Origin: DATESN01 sp035270785
GTDB lineage: Bacteria > Bacillota > Clostridia > Lachnospirales > Lachnospiraceae
NCBI GenBank assembly: GCA_035270785.1
Contig: DATESN010000015.1
Span: 143,296-207,295, forward strand
Length of the DNA stretch: 64,000 nucleotides
Reading direction: 5' to 3'
Shown here: piece by piece, positions 44,673 through 52,494 of the stretch
Numbering within the stretch: the stretch's first letter is position 1
Layout: the number at the start of each line of letters is the position of its first letter
The notes under the pieces: generated by a model
The model's input: only the letters and a program-made list of their open reading frames with translations
Databases searched by the model: none
What the model was told of the DNA's origin: nothing
Position numbers and translations under genes: made by a program

Positions 44673-44707
44673 AAGATGGTAACTTTGACTAGTTGCCATC
44701 TTTTTTT
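44673..44707 (+). terminator. Terminator after the cysteine desulfurase gene
   Basis: AAGATGGTAAC (44673-44683) pairs with GTTGCCATCTT (44692-44702), with one T-G pair, and seven T run from 44701 to 44707. Its right arm overlaps the -35 box of the following promoter. Confidence 0.88.
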
Positions 44708-44721
44708 ATTTCAAGTATAAT
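44693..44721 (+). promoter_or_regulatory. Promoter for thiI embedded in the terminator arm
   Basis: TTGCCA (44693-44698), 17 bases and TATAAT (44716-44721) make a strong sigma-A promoter. The -35 hexamer lies in the right arm of the terminator stem. It is about 70 bases from the thiI start. Confidence 0.7.
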
Positions 44722-44731
44722 AGTCGTTAGT

Positions 44732-44767
44732 CTATAAATTGTTGGTTTCATAAAGACAACTTTATAG
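44732..44767 (+). promoter_or_regulatory. Hairpin in the thiI 5' leader
   Basis: CTATAAA (44732-44738) pairs with TTTATAG (44761-44767), and inside it GTTG pairs with CAAC across a 2-base bulge. It lies between the promoter and the ribosome site. It matches no riboswitch class I recognise. Confidence 0.4.
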
Positions 44768-44793
44768 GCAAAATAGAAAGAAGAGGACATGCA

Positions 44794-45972
44794 ATGTTTA
44801 CTGCATTTTTAATTAAGTATGCCGAAATAGGAATTAAAGGGAAAAATAGATATCTATTTGAAGATGCATTAGTGAATCAAATTCGCTATGCACTTAAAAA
44901 CTGTGAAGGTAACTTCAAAGTTTATAAAACCCAGGGAAGAATATTTGTAGATGCACTTACCGAGTTTGATTTTGAAGAAACGGTGGACAACTTACAAACA
45001 GTTTTTGGTATTTCGGGAATCTGTCCAGTCATTTATGTAGAAGATGAGGGCTTTGATAAGTTGGGACAAACAGTCATTGACTATATGGACACCGTATATC
45101 CAGATAAGAATTTTACGTTTAAAGTATCCGCTAGAAGAGCACGCAAGAATTATCCACTTGATTCCATGGAAATAAACACTAAAATGGGTGGTATTGTACT
45201 AGAAGCTTTTCCAGAGCTTAAAGTAGATGTTCATCATCCAGATGTAGAATTAACAATTGAAGTTAGAGAAAAGATTTATGTATATTCAAAAGTGATTCCA
45301 GGACTAGGAGGAATGCCCATTGGTACAAATGGGAAGGCTATGCTTCTTTTGTCAGGAGGAATTGATTCCCCTGTTGCAGGATATATGGTTTCCAAGCGAG
45401 GCGTTAAAATAGATGCTGTTTATTTTCATGCACCACCATACACAAGTGATAGAGCAAAACAAAAAGTAGTCGATCTTGCAAAATTAATATCCCGTTATAC
45501 CGGTTCTATACATTTACATGTGATTAACTTCACAGAGATACAATTATACATTTATGAAAATTGTCCACATGAAGAGTTAACCATTATCATGAGACGTTAT
45601 ATGATGAAGATAGCAGAGCATATTGCGAAGGAAAATGATTGTCTCGGACTTATTACAGGGGAAAGTATAGGCCAGGTTGCATCCCAGACATTACAAGGGC
45701 TTGCTGCAACCAATGAGGTATGTACACTTCCCGTTTATCGCCCTTTGATTGCATTTGACAAACAGGACATTGTTAACATTTCAGAAAAGATAAATACTTA
45801 TGAAACATCAATTTTACCATTTGAAGATTGTTGTACAATTTTCGTTGCAAAACATCCGGTTACAAAACCGAATTTAAAAGTAATTAAAATTCATGAGAGA
45901 AATCTGGAAGAAAAGATTGACGGGATGATTGCAACTGCGTTATCAACAGATGAAGTAATTTTAATTCAGTAA
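44794..45972 (+). CDS. thiI: tRNA 4-thiouridine synthetase ThiI (no rhodanese domain)
   Basis: This 392-residue protein has an N-terminal ferredoxin-like and THUMP region (about 1-165) and a PP-loop adenylation domain (LLLSGGIDSPVAGYM). TGESIGQVASQTLQGL follows, and the end is near residue 390, so the C-terminal rhodanese domain of the E. coli protein is absent. Such short forms take sulfur from a partner desulfurase, here the NifS-like gene just upstream. It makes s4U8 in tRNA. EDCCTIFV is the usual C-terminal motif. Confidence 0.96.
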   Translation: MFTAFLIKYAEIGIKGKNRYLFEDALVNQIRYALKNCEGNFKVYKTQGRIFVDALTEFDFEETVDNLQTVFGISGICPVIYVEDEGFDKLGQTVIDYMDTVYPDKNFTFKVSARRARKNYPLDSMEINTKMGGIVLEAFPELKVDVHHPDVELTIEVREKIYVYSKVIPGLGGMPIGTNGKAMLLLSGGIDSPVAGYMVSKRGVKIDAVYFHAPPYTSDRAKQKVVDLAKLISRYTGSIHLHVINFTEIQLYIYENCPHEELTIIMRRYMMKIAEHIAKENDCLGLITGESIGQVASQTLQGLAATNEVCTLPVYRPLIAFDKQDIVNISEKINTYETSILPFEDCCTIFVAKHPVTKPNLKVIKIHERNLEEKIDGMIATALSTDEVILIQ

Positions 45973-46009
45973 ACATAGGAAACAATCAGAATAGGATATG
46001 AGAAATAAA

Positions 46010-46035
46010 AAAAGCAAGACTTTTGTCTTGCTTTT
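46010..46035. terminator. Bidirectional terminator between thiI and the HPr-like gene
   Basis: AAAAGCAAGAC (46010-46020) pairs exactly with GTCTTGCTTTT (46025-46035) around a TTTT loop. A and T runs on either side let it work for both convergent genes. Confidence 0.9.
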
Positions 46036-46052
46036 CCATAATGAATGTTCAA

Positions 46053-46283
46053 TTAGATTGTATATGGTTTTAATACATTTAAAACTTCTTCTGCATTATC
46101 TTCTGCATGGACGTTTAAATCAATTGGCTTAGATAAGTCTAAACTAAAAATACCCATAATAGATTTTGCATCGATAACATATCTTCCAGATACTAAATCA
46201 AAATCATAATCGAATTTAGTAATATCATTTACAAATGATTTTACTTTGTCAATAGAATTTAAAGAAATTTGTATTGTTTTCAT
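46053..46283 (-). CDS. HPr-like protein lacking the phosphorylated histidine
   Basis: This 76-residue protein aligns with HPr in its second half: KSIMGIFSLDLSK corresponds to the HPr region KSIMGVMSL around regulatory Ser46 (here Ser41), and NVHAEDNAEEVLNVLKPY to the HPr C-terminal helix. The N-terminal loop that normally carries His15 (GLHARPA) reads NSIDKVKSF, with no His. So it cannot take phosphate from PEP but might be phosphorylated on Ser by HPr kinase, like Crh. It stands alone on the minus strand with a strong AAGGAGGT site. A role in carbon catabolite control is inference. Confidence 0.75.
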   Translation of the reverse strand: MKTIQISLNSIDKVKSFVNDITKFDYDFDLVSGRYVIDAKSIMGIFSLDLSKPIDLNVHAEDNAEEVLNVLKPYTI

Positions 46284-46384
46284 TTAAATTACCTCCTTTT
46301 TTCTTGTATACCTTCTTTCTTATACTAAATGTAAAAGGGGCAAAAGTCAATCATAAAACAATACAAAAAAATGTGAGGAATAAT

Positions 46385-47746
46385 ATGAAAAGTGTAGCGC
46401 TACGCAACCTTGGATGTAAGGTAAATGCATATGAAATGGATGTAATGCAACATTTGTTACAAGAAAAAGGTTATAATATTGTTGCATTTGATACATGTGC
46501 AGATATTTATATTGTAAATACTTGTTCGGTGACGAATATAGCAGATAGAAAAAGTAGACAAATACTTCATCGAGCAAAAAAAAATAATCCCAATGCACTT
46601 GTTGTGGCAGTAGGATGCTATGTGCAAACAGGAAAAGAAGCAGTAGAAAAAGATGAGTGTATTGATTTGGCAATTGGAAATAATCGCAAAAAAGATCTAA
46701 TTCCCATTTTGGAAGAGTTTTTGGATACCATGGATAATCAATGTATAGAACCTGTGATTGATATTAACCATACAGATGAATATGAAGAAATGCAATTGGT
46801 AAAAACGGCAGGGAATACAAGAGCTTATATTAAAATACAAGATGGATGTAACCAGTTTTGCACCTATTGTATTATTCCTTATGCAAGGGGAAGGGTTAGA
46901 AGTAGGAAACAGGAAGACATTATAAAAGAAGTGAAAGGGTTAGTGGAAAAGGGTTATAAGGAAATTGTATTAACAGGAATCCATCTTAGTTCTTATGGCA
47001 ATGATTTTATAAAAAAAAGTGTACAAGAAAATAAAACGGCGGACTATTTGGAAGAAAATAATGAAGGAGCATTTTTATCCTTAATTAAGGAAATTCACCA
47101 AATTGAATACTTAAAAAGAATCCGACTTGGTTCTTTGGAACCGAGAATTTTGACGGAATATTTTATTAGTGAACTAAGAAAATTAGAAAAAACATGTCCT
47201 CATTTTCATCTTTCTCTTCAAAGCGGATGTGATGAAACCCTAGGTAGAATGAATAGACGATATAATGCAAGTGAATACTACGAAAAAGTGCAATTGTTAA
47301 GAAAGCATTTTACAGATGTAGCAATTACTACAGATATTATTGTGGGATTTCCAGGTGAAACGCAGGAAGAATTTGATATTACAAAAAACTTTATTGACCG
47401 AATACATTTTTATGAGATGCATATTTTCAAGTATTCAAAACGCCAAGGAACAAAAGCTGCAGTGATGGATCATCAAGTGCCCGATACGATAAAAGCTGCG
47501 AGAAGCGATGAATTAATAAAAAAGGAAGAACAGCAATCAAAACTTTTCCGGGCTCTCTTTATAAATCAAAGTGTATCCGTGCTCATGGAAGAGACCAAGG
47601 AAATTGAGGGGAAAATATATCAACTAGGCTATTCAAAACAATATATCAAAGTGGCAGTAGAAAGTTCGGCAAATTTGGAGAACCAAATTGTTCAGGTGGT
47701 ACCCACCTCATTTCTTACCAACACCATATTACTTGGTCAAATATAA
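46385..47746 (+). CDS. mtaB: tRNA ms2t6A37 methylthiotransferase MtaB
   Basis: This 453-residue radical SAM methylthiotransferase begins VALRNLGCKVNAYEMD, with VNTCSVTNIADRKSRQ supplying cluster ligands. The radical SAM CxxxCxxC lies in GCNQFCTYCIIPYARG, then GFPGETQEEFD and a C-terminal TRAM domain. MtaB adds a methylthio group to t6A37 of tRNA. The start at 46385 has TGAGGAA just upstream and matches the family; an in-frame start at 46274 would run into the divergent HPr-like gene. Confidence 0.95.
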   Translation: MKSVALRNLGCKVNAYEMDVMQHLLQEKGYNIVAFDTCADIYIVNTCSVTNIADRKSRQILHRAKKNNPNALVVAVGCYVQTGKEAVEKDECIDLAIGNNRKKDLIPILEEFLDTMDNQCIEPVIDINHTDEYEEMQLVKTAGNTRAYIKIQDGCNQFCTYCIIPYARGRVRSRKQEDIIKEVKGLVEKGYKEIVLTGIHLSSYGNDFIKKSVQENKTADYLEENNEGAFLSLIKEIHQIEYLKRIRLGSLEPRILTEYFISELRKLEKTCPHFHLSLQSGCDETLGRMNRRYNASEYYEKVQLLRKHFTDVAITTDIIVGFPGETQEEFDITKNFIDRIHFYEMHIFKYSKRQGTKAAVMDHQVPDTIKAARSDELIKKEEQQSKLFRALFINQSVSVLMEETKEIEGKIYQLGYSKQYIKVAVESSANLENQIVQVVPTSFLTNTILLGQI

Positions 47747-47834
47747 CGTTGTATTTTTTTTAGATTTAGGGTAAGATAAATGAAAGTAAATCATAGAAAA
47801 TAAATGAAATCAATGAATAAAAGGACGTGATGAC

Positions 47835-48098
47835 ATGCAAGAGATAGGGAACACACAATTTTTTAAAGTGGAAACAGAACAAGAAACTGGGGTAAAGGTA
47901 GTTCTTTCTGCAGTGTATGAAGCATTGACAGAGAAAGGTTACAATCCAGTCAATCAAATTGTTGGATATATAATGTCAGGCGATCCTACCTATATAACCA
48001 GTCATAAAAATGCGAGAAGCTTAATTATGAAAGTGGAACGCGATGAGTTAGTGGAAGAAATGTTGGTAGAATACATTAAAAACAACCGATGGAAATAA
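47835..48098 (+). CDS. IreB-family regulatory phosphoprotein (UPF0297)
   Basis: This 87-residue protein contains the conserved NTQFFKVE, VYEALTEKGYNPVNQIVGYI, SGDPTYITSHKNAR and ELVEEMLVEYI. IreB of Enterococcus faecalis is a substrate of the PASTA kinase IreK and affects cephalosporin resistance. It heads a run with ruvX and DUF1292 in the same order as yrzL-yrrK-yrzB of Bacillus. AAGGA lies nine bases upstream. Confidence 0.95.
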   Translation: MQEIGNTQFFKVETEQETGVKVVLSAVYEALTEKGYNPVNQIVGYIMSGDPTYITSHKNARSLIMKVERDELVEEMLVEYIKNNRWK

Positions 48099-48143
48099 AA
48101 AATAACAAATAGAAGACAAAAGTTTTTGTATGAGGAAAATAGA

Positions 48144-48569
48144 ATGCGTATTATGGGACTGGATTTTGGATCTAAAACCGTGGGTGTTGCTATTAGTGAT
48201 CCTTTATTCATAACAGCCCAAGGTATTGAAATCATTCATAGAAGTACTGAAAATAAATTGAGACAGACCTTGGCAAGAATAGAAGAATTAGTAGTGGAAC
48301 ACGAAGTGGGAGAAATTGTGTTAGGCCTTCCTAAAAATATGAATAATACCCAAGGGGAGAGAGCGGAAAAGACCCTTGAGTTTAAAGAAATGTTAGAAAG
48401 AAGAACAGGTCTTACCGTTACCATGTGGGATGAGAGATTAACAACTGTGGCAGCAGATAAGGCAATGATAGAGATGGAGATTCGTAGAGAAAACAGGGGC
48501 AAATATGTGGATATGATTGCTGCTATTTTAATTCTACAAGGCTTTTTGGATTTAAAGAGTAGAACATAA
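48144..48569 (+). CDS. ruvX: RuvX/YqgF Holliday-junction resolvase-like nuclease
   Basis: This 141-residue RNase H-fold protein contains MGLDFGSKTVGVAISDP, EIVLGLPKNMNNTQGERA and TMWDERLTTVAADKAM, the acidic residues of the family. It is implicated in pre-16S rRNA 5' maturation in E. coli. ATG 48144 with GAGG upstream gives the usual start; 48126 would add six residues. Confidence 0.95.
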   Translation: MRIMGLDFGSKTVGVAISDPLFITAQGIEIIHRSTENKLRQTLARIEELVVEHEVGEIVLGLPKNMNNTQGERAEKTLEFKEMLERRTGLTVTMWDERLTTVAADKAMIEMEIRRENRGKYVDMIAAILILQGFLDLKSRT

Positions 48570-48615
48570 TAAAAGGGTAGAATATGATTTCATAGCGGTA
48601 AAACGAGGAGAATTT

Positions 48616-48885
48616 ATGGCTGAAAAGATAGTTTTTAGACCAGTTGGTGAAGAACCAGTTGAGTTTTTTGTAGTGGAAGAAACGAAAATTAATGGAATTA
48701 ATTATATACTTGTTACTGATTTTGAAGAAGGTGATGGAGAAGCCCTTGTGTTAAAGGATTTATCCAAACCAGAAGATGTTGAAAGCGTTTATGAAATTGT
48801 ATCTAATGATGAAGAACTTGATGCAGTTGCGGGTATGTTTGAGAGTTTATTAGAAGATACAGAGCTTGTAAGAGAAGACGATTAA
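48616..48885 (+). CDS. DUF1292 family protein (YrzB-like)
   Basis: This 89-residue acidic protein has the DUF1292 pattern: FFVVEETKINGINYILVTD, then ALVLKD, then EELDAVAGMFESLLED. Function is unknown. Its position after ruvX is conserved in Firmicutes and supports the call. GAGGAG precedes the start. Confidence 0.9.
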   Translation: MAEKIVFRPVGEEPVEFFVVEETKINGINYILVTDFEEGDGEALVLKDLSKPEDVESVYEIVSNDEELDAVAGMFESLLEDTELVREDD

Positions 48886-48914
48886 GAGTTTGGTTCGTTT
48901 TTCTGAGGATTAAT

Positions 48915-49370
48915 ATGGCAGTAAATAAAGAAGAGTTTAAGCAAAGGTTAAAAAATAAAAGTTTAAAAGTAACGACTCAAAGAATGCTTGTTCTTGAGGT
49001 GCTTTCTGCATGCCCGGATAGACACTTAACGGCGGAAGAAATCTACGATTTGGTTAAAACAGACTATCCTGAGATTGGATTAGCTACTGTATATAGAACA
49101 ATACAATTGCTGTTAGAAATGCATTTAATTGATCGAATTAATTTGGATGATGGCCATGTCCGATATGAAATTGGAGACGGAGAAACGGATGAGGGAAAAC
49201 ACCATCATCATCATTTGATATGCAAAAGGTGTGGAAAGGTAGATGCTTTTGAAGATGATTTATTAGAAGATCTCGAAAGTAGAATACAAATTACCACGGG
49301 ATTTTGTGTAGTCGATCATGAAGTTAAACTCTACGGGTATTGTAAAGAATGTGGAGGGAAAATTGTTTGA
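48915..49370 (+). CDS. Fur-family metalloregulator
   Basis: This 151-residue protein has the Fur winged helix (LKVTTQRMLVLEVLSA, LTAEEIYDLVK, IGLATVYRTIQLL), the metal-binding HHHHHLICKRCGK and a second CKECGG. The two CxxC pairs form a structural zinc site. Fur rather than PerR is slightly favoured by the His-rich motif, but the metal or signal cannot be settled from sequence. Its stop overlaps the start of the RNase J gene. Confidence 0.9.
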   Translation: MAVNKEEFKQRLKNKSLKVTTQRMLVLEVLSACPDRHLTAEEIYDLVKTDYPEIGLATVYRTIQLLLEMHLIDRINLDDGHVRYEIGDGETDEGKHHHHHLICKRCGKVDAFEDDLLEDLESRIQITTGFCVVDHEVKLYGYCKECGGKIV

Positions 49371-51043
49371 AGAAAGAGGAAAATAATAACGATTCCAAAC
49401 TTAAGATAATCCCATTGGGAGGTTTGGAACAAATTGGTATGAATATTACTGCCTTCGAATATGAAGACAGTATTGTTGTGGTTGACTGCGGTTTAAGCTT
49501 TCCAACGGATGATATGCTAGGTATTGATTTAGTCATACCAGACATTTCTTATCTAAAGGATAATAAAGAAAAGGTAAAAGCTTTTATGATTACTCACGGA
49601 CATGAAGATCATATAGGTGCCCTACCTTATGTTTTGAAAGATTTAAACATTCCAATCTACGCCACCAAATTAACAATGGGAATTATAGAGAATAAATTAA
49701 AAGAACATAAATTGCTAAGTTCGACTAAAAGAAAAGTCGTTAAATTTGGTCAATCTATTAATGTGGGTCATTTTCGAATTGAATATATTAAAACAAACCA
49801 TAGTATCGTTGATGCAGCTGCATTAGCAATTTATACACCAGTTGGGACCGTAATTCATACGGGAGATTTTAAAGTGGATTATACACCCGTTTTTGGGGAT
49901 GCTATAGATTTACAAAGATTTGCTGAAATTGGGAAAAAAGGTGTACTTGCTCTTATGTGTGATAGCACAAATGCAGAACGTCCTGGATTTACCCAATCAG
50001 AGCGAACTGTTGGAAAAATATTCAACACTATTTTTACAGATCATACAAGTAATAGAATTATTGTAGCAACCTTTGCATCTAATGTAGATAGGGTTCAGCA
50101 AATTATTAATTCAGCATATAAGTTCGGTCGTAAAGTTGTCATTGAAGGAAGAAGTATGATAAATATTATTGAAACTGCTTCAAAGCTTGAATGTTTAAAT
50201 ATCCCAGATCAAACGTTAATCAGTGTTGAGCAATTAAAGAACTATCCCGATGAGAAAACAGTAATTATTACAACGGGTAGTCAAGGAGAAAGTATGGCTG
50301 CCCTTAGTAGGATGGCAAATGGCACTCATAAAAAGGTTTCTATCAAACTAAATGATACGGTTATTTTTTCCTCAAGCCCAATTCCAGGGAATGAAAAGGC
50401 TGTATCAAAAGTAATCAATGAATTATCCATAAAGGGAGCTGAAGTAATTTTTCAAGATGCCCATGTGTCTGGTCATGCTTGTCAAGAAGAAATTAAATTA
50501 ATTTATACATTAACGCAACCAAAATACGCAATTCCAATCCACGGAGAATACAAACATTTAAAAGCGCATTCCAAACTAGCAGTAGCGATTGGTATACCTA
50601 AGGAACATGTGTTTATTCTTACCTCCGGGGATGTTCTGACATTAGACAATAAGGGAGCCAAGATCTCTGGAAAGGTACCAGCGGGAGCTATTTATGTGGA
50701 CGGACTTGGAGTTGGCGACGTTGAAAATATTGTATTAAGAGATAGACAACATCTTGCGGAAGATGGTATTCTTATTGTGACTGTGGCCTTGGATAGATAT
50801 AGTAATGAACTAATTTCCGGTCCAGATGTTATTTCTAGAGGATTTGTATATGTTAAAGAATCTGACCAATTAATGAATGAGGCAAAAATAATTATTGAGG
50901 AACAAATTAAGAGATGTTGTGTTAGAAAAATTTTGGATTGGGGCAAAATTAGATTGATAATAAGGGATGCACTTGGGGAGTTTGTCTGGAAAAAGACAAA
51001 GCGACGTCCTATGATTTTACCAATTATTATGGAGGTTTCCTAA
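49367..51043 (+). CDS. Ribonuclease J
   Basis: This protein of about 558 residues is a metallo-beta-lactamase/beta-CASP RNase. It contains IIPLGGLEQIGMN, ITHGHEDHIGALPY (metal ligands), HTGDFKVD, DSTNAERPGFTQSE, GSQGESMAALSRMA and HGEYKHLKAH. RNase J is both an endonuclease and 5'-3' exonuclease in mRNA decay. A TTG start at 49367 with GTGGAGG nine bases upstream is preferred, coupled to fur by a TTGA overlap; an ATG at 49349 is possible but overlaps that ribosome site. ylbF begins immediately at the stop. Confidence 0.95.
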   Translation: MKKEENNNDSKLKIIPLGGLEQIGMNITAFEYEDSIVVVDCGLSFPTDDMLGIDLVIPDISYLKDNKEKVKAFMITHGHEDHIGALPYVLKDLNIPIYATKLTMGIIENKLKEHKLLSSTKRKVVKFGQSINVGHFRIEYIKTNHSIVDAAALAIYTPVGTVIHTGDFKVDYTPVFGDAIDLQRFAEIGKKGVLALMCDSTNAERPGFTQSERTVGKIFNTIFTDHTSNRIIVATFASNVDRVQQIINSAYKFGRKVVIEGRSMINIIETASKLECLNIPDQTLISVEQLKNYPDEKTVIITTGSQGESMAALSRMANGTHKKVSIKLNDTVIFSSSPIPGNEKAVSKVINELSIKGAEVIFQDAHVSGHACQEEIKLIYTLTQPKYAIPIHGEYKHLKAHSKLAVAIGIPKEHVFILTSGDVLTLDNKGAKISGKVPAGAIYVDGLGVGDVENIVLRDRQHLAEDGILIVTVALDRYSNELISGPDVISRGFVYVKESDQLMNEAKIIIEEQIKRCCVRKILDWGKIRLIIRDALGEFVWKKTKRRPMILPIIMEVS

Positions 51044-51391
51044 ATGGATGAGATAAACCGTGCAATAAAAGATTTAGTGGCGGCTATAAAGATGACAGAT
51101 ATATATATACAATATTCTATTGAAAAAGAAAAACTTCAACTTTTTCCTGAATTAAAAAATGGTATTGATCAGTATCGTAAGAAAAATTATGAATTACAGA
51201 ATTCTCAGAATGTTGATGATATGTTTGAACGAGTTGATGCATTTGAAAAAGAATATGAAGGTTTTCGTGAAAATCCTTTGGTCAGAGATTTTTTAGAGGC
51301 AGAATTAAGTATTTGCAGATTAATGCAAGAGGTTTATTTGAACATTACAGAAGCCATAAATTTTGACATGGAATTAACAGGAGGAATATAG
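51044..51391 (+). CDS. YlbF/YmcA-family protein
   Basis: This 115-residue, mostly helical protein matches the YlbF/YmcA style: ALKDL-like start, QYSIEKEKLQLFPEL, IDQYRKKNYELQ and NPLVRDFLEAELSICRLMQEV. In B. subtilis these proteins (with YaaT) form the complex that controls RNase Y. It directly abuts the RNase J gene, which fits a role in RNA turnover. Confidence 0.85.
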   Translation: MDEINRAIKDLVAAIKMTDIYIQYSIEKEKLQLFPELKNGIDQYRKKNYELQNSQNVDDMFERVDAFEKEYEGFRENPLVRDFLEAELSICRLMQEVYLNITEAINFDMELTGGI

Positions 51392-51796
51392 ATGGATGGC
51401 AAACAAATCACGGGCACAATTTTAGGTGTCATTTTAAAAGTTGTAGTAGCAGTTGTGGTTATTATGGCTATTTATAAACTTACGATTTCCGCATACGGAT
51501 TTGGTTACCGTATTTTTGGTGAAGAGCCAATATCTAAGAGTAATGGCTCTGTGATTTCAGTTGCCATTGTGGAAGGAAAAAGCAGTATGGAAATCGGAAA
51601 GATATTGCAAGAGAAGGGATTGATTCGTAGTGCAAAACTATTTTATGTGCAGGAAAGACTTTCCCCTTATCATAATAAAATGAACCCTGGTATCTATGAG
51701 CTAAATACTGCAATGACACCAGAAGAAATGATGGAAGTGATGTCTGAAGAGAAAGAAATAATAGAAGACGAAACAAATGTAGCCGGCGAGGAGTAA
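51392..51796 (+). CDS. Short YceG/MltG-like membrane protein, no catalytic domain
   Basis: This 134-residue protein has one N-terminal membrane helix (about 8-30). An extracellular LysM-like YceG N-domain follows: VAIVEGKSSMEIGKILQEKG, LIRSAKLFYVQ, PGIYELNTAMTPEEMM. It then stops in an acidic tail, so the transglycosylase domain with its catalytic Glu, about 200 further residues in MltG, is missing. Position matches yrrL (mltG) before yrrM in Bacillus. It may bind peptidoglycan or regulate another enzyme. Confidence 0.8.
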   Translation: MDGKQITGTILGVILKVVVAVVVIMAIYKLTISAYGFGYRIFGEEPISKSNGSVISVAIVEGKSSMEIGKILQEKGLIRSAKLFYVQERLSPYHNKMNPGIYELNTAMTPEEMMEVMSEEKEIIEDETNVAGEE

Positions 51797-51800
51797 TAAA

Positions 51801-52442
51801 GTGATAGTAGATGAAAGAATGGTTGCCTTTATTAACTCACTGGATAAAGGGAATACACCTTTTTTACATGAAATTGAAAAATATGCAATAGAAACCAATG
51901 TCCCCATTGTTCGTCCTGAAATGCAAAGTTTGTTAAAGTTTTTACTTATGTTTAAACAACCAAAGCAGATCTTGGAGGTAGGAACGGCCATTGGTTTTTC
52001 TGCGTTATTAATGAGTGAATATGGACCCTCTGACTGTCATATTACAACTATAGAAAAATATGAAAAAAGAATTCCTATTGCAAAGGAGAACTTTAAAAAA
52101 GCAGGGAAAGAAGAAAATATTACACTGTTAGAAGGAGACGCTTCCGAGATACTAAAAGAATTAGAGGGAACCTATGATTTTATTTTCATGGACGCGGCAA
52201 AAGGGCAGTATATACACTTTATGCCCGACATGATTAGATTGTTATCAAATGGCGGTTTACTTGTTTCAGATAATGTACTTCAGGATGGAGATATTATTGA
52301 ATCACGATACGCAATCACTAGAAGGAATCGAACAATTCACTCAAGAATGCGAGATTATTTATTTGAATTAAAACATAATGACCAATTAGAAACAGTGATT
52401 CTTCCAGTTGGGGACGGTGTCACACTTAGTATTAAAAAATAA
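51801..52442 (+). CDS. trmR: O-methyltransferase, probable tRNA 5-hydroxyuridine methyltransferase TrmR
   Basis: This 213-residue class I methyltransferase has ILEVGTAIGFSALLMSEY (SAM loop), TIEKYEKR, LLEGDASEIL, FIFMDAAKGQY and LLVSDNVLQDGDI (metal ligands), RRNRTIHSRMRDY. B. subtilis YrrM, now TrmR, methylates ho5U34 to mo5U34. The U32-type gene directly downstream corresponds to the hydroxylase partner, so the gene order supports this. The GTG start has GGCGAGGAG upstream. Confidence 0.85.
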   Translation: MIVDERMVAFINSLDKGNTPFLHEIEKYAIETNVPIVRPEMQSLLKFLLMFKQPKQILEVGTAIGFSALLMSEYGPSDCHITTIEKYEKRIPIAKENFKKAGKEENITLLEGDASEILKELEGTYDFIFMDAAKGQYIHFMPDMIRLLSNGGLLVSDNVLQDGDIIESRYAITRRNRTIHSRMRDYLFELKHNDQLETVILPVGDGVTLSIKK

Positions 52443-52464
52443 ATACATAAGAAATTATAGAATC

Positions 52465-52480
52465 GCATGCCTTTGCATGC
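52465..52480 (+). promoter_or_regulatory. GCATGC hairpin upstream of the U32 gene
   Basis: GCATGC-CTTT-GCATGC forms a 6-bp perfect stem, then AGATGGG. It resembles the element at 43467. Confidence 0.45.
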
Positions 52481-52494
52481 AGATGGGTGTAAGA

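Noticed and set aside
46347..46673. 108-residue minus-strand ORF
   Set aside because: Antisense to mtaB with His/Leu/Tyr-rich shadow composition.
47754..47761. T8 run after mtaB as a terminator
   Set aside because: No stable stem precedes it.
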